Assembly: GCA_946616365.1 (NCBI GenBank)
Contig: CAMOIX010000001.1
Coordinates: forward strand, 105,384-169,383
Reading direction: 5' to 3'
DNA from: AC2028 sp002373595
Lineage (GTDB): Bacteria > Bacillota > Clostridia > Lachnospirales > Lachnospiraceae
DNA: 64,000 nucleotides
Shown here: positions 8,551 to 17,953 of the stretch, in pieces
Layout: every line of letters starts with the position of its first letter
Numbering within the stretch: the first letter of the stretch is position 1
Made by a program: the position numbers and the translations under genes
The notes under the pieces: model-generated
Told to the model about the DNA's origin: nothing
The model's database searches: none
The model's input: only the letters and a program-made list of their open reading frames with translations

Positions 8551-9263
8551 TGAGCATATTAAGAGTAAAATTTTCAAAGCGCGGCGCGCTTAAGTTCATA
8601 GGTCACCTCGACGTCATGAGATATTTCCAGAAATGTATCAGGCGTGCAGGTATTGATGTGGCTTATTCTGCGGGGTTCTCACCCCACCAGATAATGAGCT
8701 TTGCTTCGCCTCTGGGTGTTGGATTAGAGAGCATAGGGGAGTATATGGATATAGAGGTAAATTCATATACAACTCCGGAAGAAGTAAAAGATAAGCTGAA
8801 TGAAAATTCAGTCCCCGAGATCAGGATCCTGAAAGTATCGGAACTTCCTGAAAATGCCGGTAATGCAATGGCAAGCGTACGTGCTGCATCATATGAAGTC
8901 ACCTTCAGTGACGAGTACATGCCCGAAAGTTGGAAAGACATAAACAGAAAAGAAGCTTGGAACAGATACTATCAAAGAGATACTATCTTCTACACCAAAG
9001 AAACCAAGAAAAGTGTACGAGAGATAAATCTAAAAGAAGGCATCTATTCTCTTGAATACATAGAAAGCGACAATAAACTGATCCTGACAGTAGACGCATC
9101 CAGCGCAGGTAATATTAAGCCGGGACAGATAGTTGAAGTCTTCATCAGAGAAGAATTAAACGACGCAGACTACGACATAGACAGACTGAAATTAGCATTG
9201 CATATACTTCGTACTGAGATGTACACAGGCGATGTACAGTTGATACCCCTTAGTGAAGTATAA
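8550..9263 (+). CDS. TIGR03936/DUF2344-like radical-SAM-associated protein
   Basis: This 237-aa protein begins ILRVKFSKRGALKFIGHLDVMRYFQKCIRRAGIDVAYSAGFSPHQIMSFASPLGVG when read in short blocks (IGHLDVMRYFQKC, SAGFSPHQ, FASPLGVGLES), the hallmark of DUF2344. It overlaps the preceding radical SAM gene by one base. In some genomes the two are fused, so they very likely act together. The biochemical role of the pair is unknown; an RNA or ribosome link is inferred only from the usual rng-rplU neighbours, which are not adjacent here. Confidence 0.82.
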   Translation: MSILRVKFSKRGALKFIGHLDVMRYFQKCIRRAGIDVAYSAGFSPHQIMSFASPLGVGLESIGEYMDIEVNSYTTPEEVKDKLNENSVPEIRILKVSELPENAGNAMASVRAASYEVTFSDEYMPESWKDINRKEAWNRYYQRDTIFYTKETKKSVREINLKEGIYSLEYIESDNKLILTVDASSAGNIKPGQIVEVFIREELNDADYDIDRLKLALHILRTEMYTGDVQLIPLSEV

Positions 9264-9273
9264 GGACGTCAAA

Positions 9274-10311
9274 ATGGAAGAGAAGAAACCCAAGAAAAAG
9301 TTATCAATGGGACTTATCATCGTCATAAGTCTTGCATTAGCCTTTATTGTTACATTATCTCTGTTTTTCTACGAGGATGCTGCCTATCACAGTACGGGAC
9401 ATTCACGCTTTGAGAAGGAATGTTTCGGTGGAGAGGTCATACAGTATCAAGGCCTGTTCTGGGGCATCACTCACTATGCGCCTATGACAAGTGTGGACGA
9501 ACCTGTAGCTATTGACGGCCCCGATATTTATCCTTTAAGAGGCAGAGTCGCTCTGTCCATTATTCTTATATCCGGAGCATCTTGGGCAGTGCTTTGTATC
9601 TTAACCAAGAGGTTTAAACCCGTACTTATTGCAGCAGGCTCTATAGCAGTTATATACTTCGGGCTTATAGGTATCAGGAAAGGCACCAACGCCTGGAAGA
9701 ATACACCTAAAGAGGTCGCATATATCCGTATTACGACTACTGACTTCAGACCGGGAGATGTTACAGCCATTGACTATCCGCAGAAAGTATTATTCTTCTC
9801 GAAAGCAGGAATGGACGGGCAGTACGGATATCTATACAGTGAGAAGATGTCTGCCAATATGATCTCACCTGACAAAGTATCCAAGAAGCAGTTAAAGGCT
9901 CTGATAGAAGCCTCGAGAAATGTTAGGAAAAATACTTACATCCACAAGGACAAGCCGTTCACTTACCGCATAGAAGTATGCTGGAAAACGAATGACGGAT
10001 ACGGATCTGCGAAGGTATCGGGATTTGGAGGATATCCTGAAGGATGGGAGGAGTTCATCTCGATAGTAAATGAGATATGCGGAGAGGAGTATTTAAGTAA
10101 AACTCCGGACACGCCGGAGTTTACTGCACAGTGGTTTACTGAGAATTTTGGCATTACCGATGCCGATCTGCCTAATGATATGACTGTGGAGGATTACCTT
10201 ACGTCCACAGGTATCAATCTTAAGACAGTCTCGGGAACATATGACTCTTCGATGCCTTACAGATACAATGCGAAGCGTGCATTGGACATGTACATCGAAA
10301 ATCTTAAATAA
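9274..10311 (+). CDS. Hypothetical membrane protein
   Basis: I do not recognise this 345-aa protein. A lysine-rich start (MEEKKPKKKL) leads into a transmembrane helix at about residues 12-33. Two more helices follow at about 89-106 and 115-132 (ALSIILISGASWAVLCIL and PVLIAAGSIAVIYFGLIGI), then a ~200-residue soluble C-terminal domain. ATG 9274 is preferred over the GTG at 9253 because AAGGA lies 8 bases upstream and the extra residues overlap the previous gene. It is the last gene before the convergent lexA and may belong to the same transcript as the radical SAM pair. Confidence 0.6.
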   Translation: MEEKKPKKKLSMGLIIVISLALAFIVTLSLFFYEDAAYHSTGHSRFEKECFGGEVIQYQGLFWGITHYAPMTSVDEPVAIDGPDIYPLRGRVALSIILISGASWAVLCILTKRFKPVLIAAGSIAVIYFGLIGIRKGTNAWKNTPKEVAYIRITTTDFRPGDVTAIDYPQKVLFFSKAGMDGQYGYLYSEKMSANMISPDKVSKKQLKALIEASRNVRKNTYIHKDKPFTYRIEVCWKTNDGYGSAKVSGFGGYPEGWEEFISIVNEICGEEYLSKTPDTPEFTAQWFTENFGITDADLPNDMTVEDYLTSTGINLKTVSGTYDSSMPYRYNAKRALDMYIENLK

Positions 10312-10318
10312 CTGATAC

Positions 10319-10933
10319 TTACTTAAACATTCTTACAACTCCGTAGACCTTACCAAGGATCTCACAGCTGTCTACTATGATGGGATCCATGGTATCGTTC
10401 TCGGGCTGAAGTCTGATATGGCCGTTCTCCTTATAGAAGGTCTTAACAGTAGCACTGTCATCTACGAGTGCAACTATCATCTCGCCGTTCTCGGCGGTCT
10501 CCTGGCGATGAACTATGATCCTGTCACCTGAGAAGATGCCTGCATTGATCATGGAGTCACCCTTAACATTGAGCATAAATGTCTCACCTGCTTTTAATTC
10601 ACCGGCAGGGAAGGGGAAGTAATCCAATATATTATTATCCGCAAATATAGGCTCCCCTGCAGCGACATTACCGTAAACAGGTATACTGGTCATCTCGGTC
10701 CTTACCATCTGGAATGAATCATCACAGATCTCTATAGCTCTGGGCTTGGAAGGGTCTCTCTTGATGAATCCCTTCTTTTCCAAAGACTCAAGATGAGAGT
10801 GAACAGAAGAAGTGGACTTGAGATTAACTTTCTCGCCGATCTCTCGTACGGTGGGAGGGTATCCTTTGGCGAGGATCTCTTCCTTTAAGTAGTCGAGGAT
10901 CTGTTGCTGTTTTGCGGAAATCTTAGCGGACAT
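10319..10933 (-). CDS. lexA: LexA, SOS repressor
   Basis: LexA represses DNA-damage genes and cleaves itself when activated RecA forms. The winged-helix DNA-binding domain is at residues 1-65 (QQQILDYLKEEILAKGYPPT, REIGEKVNLKSTSSVHSHL). The self-cleavage bond is Ala92-Gly93 in NVAAGEP. The catalytic pair is Ser127 in GDSMINAG and Lys164 in ATVKTF. The 204-aa length is normal. I chose ATG 10933, preceded by GGAGG, over an upstream in-frame ATG that would add 30 non-conserved residues. Several LexA-box-like sites lie upstream, so autoregulation is expected. It is divergent from a YneA-like gene, as in Bacillus. Confidence 0.96.
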   Translation of the reverse strand: MSAKISAKQQQILDYLKEEILAKGYPPTVREIGEKVNLKSTSSVHSHLESLEKKGFIKRDPSKPRAIEICDDSFQMVRTEMTSIPVYGNVAAGEPIFADNNILDYFPFPAGELKAGETFMLNVKGDSMINAGIFSGDRIIVHRQETAENGEMIVALVDDSATVKTFYKENGHIRLQPENDTMDPIIVDSCEILGKVYGVVRMFK

Positions 10934-10999
10934 AAGCGCCTCCGTTTCTTTATCTTCATGCGGGAATATTCCCTCTAAACATTCGTTCGAATACATCAT

Positions 11000-11118
11000 A
11001 GCACATATGTTCACATAATGCAAACATATTTTCGGAAAATATGTTCGAAAAAAGTATTGACATTCGAATAAATGTTCGGTATATTATTATACGAACAGAT
11101 GTTCCGAACATAAATTCG
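11000..11118. promoter_or_regulatory. Cluster of LexA (SOS) boxes between lexA and the LysM gene
   Basis: Against the Firmicute LexA box CGAAC-N4-GTTCG, three good sites lie next to the LysM gene: CGAATAAATGTTCG (11065-11078), CGAACAGATGTTCC (11092-11105) and CGAACATAAATTCG (11105-11118). Two weaker sites lie on the lexA side: GGAAAATATGTTCG (11034-11047) and one containing ACATATGTTC (about 11000-11013). The last two strong sites share a base. They would control both divergent promoters. Confidence 0.8.
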
Positions 11119-11140
11119 AACGATTAGTGAGGGAAGCGAA

Positions 11141-11443
11141 ATGAGAACTAAGATAGCAATTATATTCTCGGTAATGATGTTAACAATAGTACCTTTCAGC
11201 ATTATAGCGAAGGCTTATGATGCGGCGGAAGAGAAAGAGAGCTATAAATACTATACTTATTACACGGTGCAGTATGGAGATACACTGGAGTCGATAGCTA
11301 AGGAATATTACGATGAGGAGCATTATACGGTTAAGTCGTATATCAGGGAAGTGGCCGGGATCAATACTATAGATGCTAATTCCAGGCTGAGGACAGGCAC
11401 AGTTATTGCGATTCCTTACTATTCGGACGAATACATATATTGA
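11141..11443 (+). CDS. YneA-like SOS cell-division inhibitor candidate (LysM protein)
   Basis: This 100-aa protein has one N-terminal membrane anchor (about residues 5-25, IAIIFSVMMLTIVPFSIIA) and a single LysM domain (about 43-98: YTVQYGDTLESIAKEYY to GTVIAIPYY) facing outside. Size, architecture and position divergent from lexA with LexA boxes in between match Bacillus YneA, which delays division during DNA damage. Direct sequence similarity to YneA is limited to LysM, so the function is inferred mainly from context. An AGGGAAG ribosome site precedes ATG 11141, and a terminator follows the stop. Confidence 0.75.
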   Translation: MRTKIAIIFSVMMLTIVPFSIIAKAYDAAEEKESYKYYTYYTVQYGDTLESIAKEYYDEEHYTVKSYIREVAGINTIDANSRLRTGTVIAIPYYSDEYIY

Positions 11444-11473
11444 TAACGCTTTTGATAGCGATCATCCCCCTTT

Positions 11474-11509
11474 AAGCCGTCTCTGCGGGCACAGAAACGG
11501 CTTTTTTTA
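11474..11509 (+). terminator. Rho-independent terminator after the YneA-like gene
   Basis: AAGCCGT and ACGGCTT arms, extended by a CTG/CAG part of the stem around a GC-rich loop, are followed by a run of seven T. It ends the LysM transcript just before the accessory island. Confidence 0.8.
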
Positions 11510-11538
11510 TTGGATTTATGCAATTATACGGATGAGCC

Positions 11539-11748
11539 CCATATGTGTTATGCCGCGACACGCTGCGAAATAACGATTTTCTAATCACCTGAGAGAAATC
11601 GCATGTAAGTAACGACACCGGGCCTTACTCGGCATCCTGCCTCGGACGGCCGCTGCCCTCGACATCCTGTCTCGGGCTGTCTGTCTTAGGACGGTGATAA
11701 GAAAATGTGTTATTTCTCCGCTAATGGTCGCTTGCACAACACATATGG
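11539..11748 (-). repeat. Palindromic ~200-bp element, copy A (inverted)
   Basis: The ends are CCATATGTGTT (11539-11549) and AACACATATGG (11738-11748). The complementary arms continue inward (ATAACGATTTTCTAATCACC against GGTGATAAGAAAATGTGTTAT). The core, read on the minus strand, contains GACAGGATGTC and GGCAGGATGCC hairpins and the string GAGTAAGGCCCGG. The same core occurs in plus orientation at 18617 and 22591. The arms differ from the other copies in sequence but still pair with each other. No coding sequence is inside. It lies between the YneA-like terminator and the helicase operon. Confidence 0.85.
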
Positions 11749-12011
11749 TTCTCATCCTGGATATATACAAGGAATCAAATCCGGTTTTTGGGACAGAAAG
11801 TGAATATAATTGAATCTATATATTTTAAACCCTTGTTCTTTGGAAAATATAGAAATCATTAGCATACTCATCGTTTGATGAAGGCTTATATGTTATAATA
11901 TTATCAAGCGTTGATGTAGTCAAAAAACAATAAATAAGCCACTTATTATGATTTGCGTAAAAGTAAAATTTCTAGGCGCTATCATTGGCGATATGTAAAT
12001 AATTAGAAATT
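11749..12011 (+). promoter_or_regulatory. AT-rich leader of the helicase operon
   Basis: This 260-base gap has no ORF. A good -10-like TATAAT (11894-11899) has only a poor -35 partner at normal spacing. A small hairpin AATAAG-CCA-CTTATT lies at 11933-11947. No clear ribosome-binding site precedes ATG 12012. The operon promoter is most likely here, but I cannot place it firmly. Confidence 0.35.
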
Positions 12012-13214
12012 ATGCAAATAGGTTGGATTGATTACTCGAAAGAGGAAAGAAATAAAATAGTAAGTATTCTTCACCTACTTGGTACACAAGGAACGATTGA
12101 TGAAATCGGAATTGGAAGTGTTCGAGATGCTTTTTCTGATCTATTATTTCCTGGGATTTCTGTTTTGCAGACAAGGGCGAAGTATTTTGTACTAATTCCA
12201 TACCTATTCGAAAATGCTTGTAACGAATGTTCGAATGGACATTTGCGTAGTGGAAAAGATGTACGTAATTATATTGAGAAGTGTGAGGATCAAATAGTCG
12301 GAACGCTCATGAAGAGTGCGAAGAATGATCTGGAACGCACTGGAATAATTGGAAGTCGAAACTATTTTGATGGAAAATCCGTTAAAATGAGGCCTAGTTC
12401 AATCTATTGGAATGGGCTTAGGACTTCTTCGATTCTTTTACATTCTGAATTATCTCTGGATAGTGCTTGTAATGTTATTTTTCAAAAAGGGCATTCACAG
12501 TCAAAAATAGAAAAAAAGAATGAAGATAAAGATTATGGTGCAGACGATAGAGATGTCTTGTTTGATGGTCATTTGATATTTGCTCCTATTTATGCGTCAT
12601 ATAATTATATGAACGAAGCACAGATTAGTCTGACGAGAGAAGAAGCGGAATATATATATCATTGCTTCACAGAAGGGTATAGAACTAAAGATGCTGCTAT
12701 GTCATATATGCTTAAGCATCCAGATCTCATAATGAAGTATGAGTCTTTTGAAGAATTTGATCCAGATGATTTTACTGGAGAATTATATGACCGTGTAATG
12801 TTAGCTAGAGAATTTGCTGATTTTATATATGGAGCTCATCTATTATATAATATTGTCTTTGCCGAAGGATGCGGAGTAGATAATAGAGTAGTTGACGGGA
12901 TTATTGGTGAATTTGATGAGTACTGTACAAGTTATCAGAGCCCGAATCTTGATGAAATTCTGGATATTACAAAATGTAAGGGTGCAACCGCTTTATTCTT
13001 TAAGTATTTTGATTCTTATATTTCCCGTAATAGGATTGAAGATGCTAAAAACTTGATTGTCGAAAGAGAAGCAGCTGTAAAGACGGCGAGAAGGAAGTTG
13101 TTAAGGCCTGAAGAGTACCAATTTAACGAGCCAATCCATAATTTCAAGCTGAATTACCGTTATGGAGTCGCTAGGCGTATTATGCTGGATATTATCGAAG
13201 GGATGGGGACGTAG
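12012..13214 (+). CDS. DUF6361-like protein, first gene of a PLD-helicase operon
   Basis: The 400-aa protein starts IGWIDYSKEERNKIVSILHLL and continues with IGSVRDAFSDLLFPGISVLQTRAKYF (in blocks: IGSVRDAFSDLLFPG, LQTRAKYFVLIPYLF). As I recall, this is the signature of the uncharacterised family DUF6361. No membrane segment or known catalytic motif is evident. It lies 2 bases before a phospholipase D-like gene and upstream of a large helicase, a three-gene association often seen in genomic islands. A defence role is inferred from context. AT-rich codon use sets it apart from the core genes to the left. Confidence 0.75.
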   Translation: MQIGWIDYSKEERNKIVSILHLLGTQGTIDEIGIGSVRDAFSDLLFPGISVLQTRAKYFVLIPYLFENACNECSNGHLRSGKDVRNYIEKCEDQIVGTLMKSAKNDLERTGIIGSRNYFDGKSVKMRPSSIYWNGLRTSSILLHSELSLDSACNVIFQKGHSQSKIEKKNEDKDYGADDRDVLFDGHLIFAPIYASYNYMNEAQISLTREEAEYIYHCFTEGYRTKDAAMSYMLKHPDLIMKYESFEEFDPDDFTGELYDRVMLAREFADFIYGAHLLYNIVFAEGCGVDNRVVDGIIGEFDEYCTSYQSPNLDEILDITKCKGATALFFKYFDSYISRNRIEDAKNLIVEREAAVKTARRKLLRPEEYQFNEPIHNFKLNYRYGVARRIMLDIIEGMGT

Positions 13215-13216
13215 AC

Positions 13217-14962
13217 TTGAAGAAGCAGTTCCATCAAGAGAATAATCGTTTGGAATATGGTGCTTTATTATTTCCTGATCCGGGTACAAGGCTTTCTTTT
13301 GCTATTGGTACGACTTATTCTTTGGATTTAGAAGCATTATTGTCTGTTCCGATCATGTTTGGTGTATTAGAGTCTCCTGACTCTGAGGTAATGAAGAATC
13401 CAATTGTTGTATTGGAGGCAATAAGGCGTTGCAGTAATAAATTGGCTCTATTTTGTAATGTCGACGGAATAAAGCTTCCTCAAGAGGTAAGACCAGTATA
13501 TTCACTTCTGGAGAACAGTGTTATTCCTATAAATCTTGGAGAAGGTGTTAATTTTCATCCCAAAATGTGGGTTATCGGGTATGAAAATGATAATGGTGAA
13601 GAATTTATAAGGATTATCATTCTTAGTAGAAATCTGACATTTGACAAAAGTATGGATATTGCTGTCGAGATGCATGGTCAGATCGATAGAAACAAGAAAA
13701 GATTGCAAAAGAAGCATCAACCTATATCTGATTTTCTTGATTATTTGGCAAATAACACTACAGATAAGGCAAAAAGAGAAGACATATTCCAGTTGGCACA
13801 GGATGTGATGCTGGTAAACAGATTTGATATTGATGATCAATATGATGATTACAATTTCTTGCCCGTTGGTTTTCCAGGATATGAGAACAGAGCTGAAAGC
13901 TTTTTTGATGATGCAAAATCAATATTGATAGTTTCGCCGTTTCTTTCAAAATCTGTTTTGAATAAGATGACTGATAAAACACGAAACAAAGTGCTTATAA
14001 CACGTTTGTCGTCAATGAATCCTGAAATATATGATATGTTCGATGAAGTATATGTGCCAATAGCCGGATTAGAGAATGATTGCGCTCTAGAAGAAGGCGA
14101 ATCTGACGGTGTACCTAAAAGAGACCTTCATGCAAAAGTTGTATATAAAGACAGTGATGAAGGGAATTTCCTATATCTTGGATCGTTAAATGCGACATCA
14201 AACGCCTTCTATCATAATATAGAGATCATGCTCGAATTGAAGTTTAAGCCTTACTATGCATCACTTAATCAGGTTAAAGATGATTTTGTACAGGATAAGA
14301 ACGGTGCTTTTCAGCAATTGCTTCATGAACCGGAAGATTGTGACTCAGAGGAATCTGAGGAGATGGTTGTTTTTTCTGATGTTGCAGAGGCCATTTCTAT
14401 AATAAATGTCTATGAAAAAGACGGTTCATATTGCACTGAGATTAATACAGAAGAATATAAGGGAAATGCCGAGATCAGACCTTTATTTGGAAAAGGTGAC
14501 TATAAAAAGCTTAAAGATATAACTCGCTTTGAACGAATGACAATCAAGGAATTGTCGGAATTTTATGCCGTCAGAAAGCAAGATAAAACAAGGGTTCTTA
14601 AGATCAAAACGCAGGGAATTCCTGTAGTAGAAAGAGATAATGCTATATTTAATTCTATTATAGACACTAAACCAAAGTTCCAACAGTATATACTTTTCCT
14701 TCTTGCTGATGATCCGGCTATGGCTATGGTTGAAAATGATGAATTCATACGTTCCTTAGAGGGAAATAGTGAAGAAAAGAGCAACCAGATGTCACCGGCT
14801 ATATACGAAAAACTATTATTAACTGCAGCAAGAGAACCAGAACGTCTAAAAGCCGTCCAGGAGATCCTTGAGAAGGTGGATAAGAGTGTTCTTGATGATA
14901 TTGAAACATTTGGTTCATTGTTGAAGGTGTTTAGCAAGGCTGTAGAAGGTAGACAATCATGA
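13217..14962 (+). CDS. Phospholipase D-like protein (two HKD-type motifs)
   Basis: The 581-aa protein has an N-terminal motif HPKMW (His114) followed by the LSRNLT strand. A second, complete HKD motif starts at His305: HAKVVYKD, then LGSLNATSNAF and NIEIM. Two such motifs form one active site in PLD-superfamily nucleases and phospholipases. With a helicase next door, nuclease or DNA end-processing activity is more likely than lipid hydrolysis, as for DrmC in DISARM; that is inference. The C-terminal ~200 residues are unfamiliar. It starts at TTG 13217 and overlaps the helicase start by 4 bases (ATGA), so the two are translationally coupled. Confidence 0.85.
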   Translation: MKKQFHQENNRLEYGALLFPDPGTRLSFAIGTTYSLDLEALLSVPIMFGVLESPDSEVMKNPIVVLEAIRRCSNKLALFCNVDGIKLPQEVRPVYSLLENSVIPINLGEGVNFHPKMWVIGYENDNGEEFIRIIILSRNLTFDKSMDIAVEMHGQIDRNKKRLQKKHQPISDFLDYLANNTTDKAKREDIFQLAQDVMLVNRFDIDDQYDDYNFLPVGFPGYENRAESFFDDAKSILIVSPFLSKSVLNKMTDKTRNKVLITRLSSMNPEIYDMFDEVYVPIAGLENDCALEEGESDGVPKRDLHAKVVYKDSDEGNFLYLGSLNATSNAFYHNIEIMLELKFKPYYASLNQVKDDFVQDKNGAFQQLLHEPEDCDSEESEEMVVFSDVAEAISIINVYEKDGSYCTEINTEEYKGNAEIRPLFGKGDYKKLKDITRFERMTIKELSEFYAVRKQDKTRVLKIKTQGIPVVERDNAIFNSIIDTKPKFQQYILFLLADDPAMAMVENDEFIRSLEGNSEEKSNQMSPAIYEKLLLTAAREPERLKAVQEILEKVDKSVLDDIETFGSLLKVFSKAVEGRQS

Positions 14963-17937
14963 ATCCGATGGATTTCCAAGCAGCAACTGCTAACAGAATA
15001 TTGAAATTGTTTAGAAACAAAGGCCAAAACCGTGTGCTGCTTGCTGATGAAGTCGGTCTGGGTAAGACTATTATTGCAAGTTTAGTCGTAAAAAGTCTTG
15101 CAGAAGAGTACAAAGCTGAAAAGAAGAATTTTAAGGTTGTTTATGTATGTTCAAATATAAATATCGCTTCTCAAAACTGTAGAAAATTGGGGATTCAAAG
15201 AGAAAATTGCATGGATTTCTCAGAAAGTCGCCTTTCATTACAGCATTTGAAAATGAGAGAAATCGATTCAAAGGCTCAGCAATTGATACCGATGACTCCT
15301 GCAACGTCATTTTCAATAAAGTGGGGGCAGGGGATCCAGCAAGAACGCGCTTTGATATATGTTGTACTTGAAAAGCATCCAATTTACAGAAAGTATAAAT
15401 CTCGTCTCAATAAACTTCTAAAATTTGATCAATCTTTAAAGAAATGGGACGAAAAAGTAAAATGGATGAAATATCGCGTTAAGATAGCGTCGGAGAAAGA
15501 CTCAAAATATCTTCCTCGCTTATTCAAAGCGTTTGATAAAATAGTGCGTCAGGATAAGAGGTTACAAGAGAGTCTAAACTATCTATGTAGTAGGCGTAAC
15601 CCCGAAAATGAAGAATTCAGAATAAGAGCATATGTTGTCAATGGCTTAAGACGTGTATTTGCACAGATTAGCCTCATATCTTTACATCCGGATCTTGTTA
15701 TCATGGACGAGTTCCAGAGATTTAAAGATTTGCTTGATATCGATTCAGATGATCTAAGCGAACAGAGTCTTCTTTCGAGACAATTTCTCAATGACGAGAA
15801 TACGCGAGTACTTCTTTTATCTGCGACTCCTTACAAGCCATTTTCAACTCTTGAAGAGGTTTCTCAGGGCGAAGAAGATCATTATACAGAATTTAAGCGA
15901 GTCCTGGACTTCTTATGTAATGATGAACGCGGAAGAGAGAAATTTGAAAAAATATGGCGTGAATATTCTTCACATCTAAAGGATCTTCAAGGTGAGAACA
16001 TAAACCAGCTAATAGAAGTAAAGAATTTAGCTGAAAAAGCGATGTATCAGGTTATTTGCCGTACAGAGCGAAGAAACGAGAGTATAATAGATACTGACAA
16101 AGCGTGTGAAGTGCAAAAAATATCAAATGGCGATGTTACTTCATATATTGATATACAGCGTCTTATGGATGAACTCGGAATCGGTAGATTTCCAGTTGAA
16201 TATGAAAAATCAGCTCCTTATCTTATGTCTTTTATGAAATATAAAGTATGGGAGAATATTGTTAGGGAAATCAAGAAGTATCATGATGTTCCAGCATTAA
16301 ATAGGAGCACATTATTCTTAAACAAAAAGCAGATCAACAGATATATTCAAATTCCATGCAATAACGCAAGACTTAAATGCCTATTTGATGAGGTTTTTGA
16401 TGAAGGTAATAACGGAGCAGAGTGTCTACTTTGGATACCAGCATCCAGACCGTATTATACTACCGAAAAGACAAAAGCGGGGCGGCTATTTAGTAATAAT
16501 GCCGGATACTCAAAAACTTTAGTGTTCTCAAGTTGGGAGATGGTTCCAAGGGTTATTGCTGGTATGACTTCATATGAAGCAGAAAGACTGGTATATAAAA
16601 GGCTTCCAAATAAACGAATACGATATTTTGCAGAAGATGCCGGCAACGATAAGAGATCAAGAAGAAAGGGTACACACCAGAGAATAAGTGATGATATCGG
16701 GAATAAGGAACTTTGTATTACTCCTTGTTCGGCTTTGGCTGATCTATATCATCCAACAGATTATCTTGATTGCTCAATAAACGTCATTCGAGATGCTGTA
16801 AAGAAAGGAGTTAAAGAACTTTTAAAGGATATTCGTAGCAGAGGATATGATAAAACTGTTCCTCGTAGTGCAGATAGTATTGTATCTCTTTTACATATGT
16901 TAGATGGATCAGAATCTGAAGATTTCAAAGGAATACCCAATGGCATCGAGGATTTCCTTACTGATATGGCTATAGGAGCTCCGGCAAACTGTGCGTTAAG
17001 AATGTTTAATGACGAAGACGATGCTTGCGCTTTAGCCCGCGAAGTGGCAAATGTATTTGTCGCTTTATTTAACAAGCCAGAATCAGCCGGAATACTACAA
17101 ACATTATATAACGATAATTCAGTTTATTATGAACTAGTAATGAGATACTGTGTTGAAGGGAATCTCCAGGCTGTATTGGATGAATATGCATTCGTACTTG
17201 GCGAAAAAGGAGAATCGCTTGCTGCAGCCATAAAGGAAGGCGTTATAAACACGGCAAGTATACAGATTGAAACAAAAGATACGATAAGAAATAAAAAAGA
17301 ACCTAATGTTCGATTACGTACACATTTTGCTGTAGGATATTATAATGCCAAGATCAGTGACCAGGCTGTTCAAAGAACAGAAAGTATAAGAAAAGCATTT
17401 AATTCACCATTCAGACCTTTTGTACTTGCAACAACATCCATAGGTCAAGAAGGGCTTGATTTTCATTATTATTCAAGGAAAATCATGCATTGGAATCTCC
17501 CATCAAATCCCATTGATCTGGAGCAGCGAGAAGGACGAATAAACAGGTATTTATGCCATGCTATCAGGCAGAATCTCGCTGAAAGCAAATATGGAAAACG
17601 AGGTTTTACAGAAGACGAGCCAATATGGGATACTATACTTGATAATGCTAGTGCCTTAAAAGGAGAACATTCTGATCTTGTACCTTATTGGTGCTTGCCT
17701 GAAAACTTCCCGTATACCAGACGGATTGAAAGAGTAGTACCAATGTATCCTTTCAGTAGTGATATGGCTAGATATGAGAGACTAAAAGATATATTATCTG
17801 TATATAGACTTACACTCGGTCAACCTAGGCAGGAAGAATTGATAGATTCTATACGTAACGAGAATCTAGATACTGAAGAACTCGATAAATTGTATATGGA
17901 CCTTTCACCATGGTCGAGGAAGACTAAAAAGTTTTAA
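14959..17937 (+). CDS. SNF2/DEAD-type helicase with a large insertion
   Basis: This 992-aa superfamily 2 ATPase has Walker A DEVGLGKT near residue 32, motif II MDEFQ (DEFQ rather than DEAH) near 250, motif III LLLSATPY near 285, motif V TTSIGQEGLDF near 825 and motif VI QREGRINRY near 855. About 500 residues separate the two RecA-like lobes, much more than in a simple helicase, and probably form an insertion that binds the partners or nucleic acid. It is translationally coupled to the PLD gene and should act with it. Helicase-PLD pairs occur in DISARM and Mokosh defence systems, but their other signature genes are absent. Confidence 0.88.
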   Translation: MNPMDFQAATANRILKLFRNKGQNRVLLADEVGLGKTIIASLVVKSLAEEYKAEKKNFKVVYVCSNINIASQNCRKLGIQRENCMDFSESRLSLQHLKMREIDSKAQQLIPMTPATSFSIKWGQGIQQERALIYVVLEKHPIYRKYKSRLNKLLKFDQSLKKWDEKVKWMKYRVKIASEKDSKYLPRLFKAFDKIVRQDKRLQESLNYLCSRRNPENEEFRIRAYVVNGLRRVFAQISLISLHPDLVIMDEFQRFKDLLDIDSDDLSEQSLLSRQFLNDENTRVLLLSATPYKPFSTLEEVSQGEEDHYTEFKRVLDFLCNDERGREKFEKIWREYSSHLKDLQGENINQLIEVKNLAEKAMYQVICRTERRNESIIDTDKACEVQKISNGDVTSYIDIQRLMDELGIGRFPVEYEKSAPYLMSFMKYKVWENIVREIKKYHDVPALNRSTLFLNKKQINRYIQIPCNNARLKCLFDEVFDEGNNGAECLLWIPASRPYYTTEKTKAGRLFSNNAGYSKTLVFSSWEMVPRVIAGMTSYEAERLVYKRLPNKRIRYFAEDAGNDKRSRRKGTHQRISDDIGNKELCITPCSALADLYHPTDYLDCSINVIRDAVKKGVKELLKDIRSRGYDKTVPRSADSIVSLLHMLDGSESEDFKGIPNGIEDFLTDMAIGAPANCALRMFNDEDDACALAREVANVFVALFNKPESAGILQTLYNDNSVYYELVMRYCVEGNLQAVLDEYAFVLGEKGESLAAAIKEGVINTASIQIETKDTIRNKKEPNVRLRTHFAVGYYNAKISDQAVQRTESIRKAFNSPFRPFVLATTSIGQEGLDFHYYSRKIMHWNLPSNPIDLEQREGRINRYLCHAIRQNLAESKYGKRGFTEDEPIWDTILDNASALKGEHSDLVPYWCLPENFPYTRRIERVVPMYPFSSDMARYERLKDILSVYRLTLGQPRQEELIDSIRNENLDTEELDKLYMDLSPWSRKTKKF

Positions 17938-17953
17938 AATTCCTGAATTAAAT

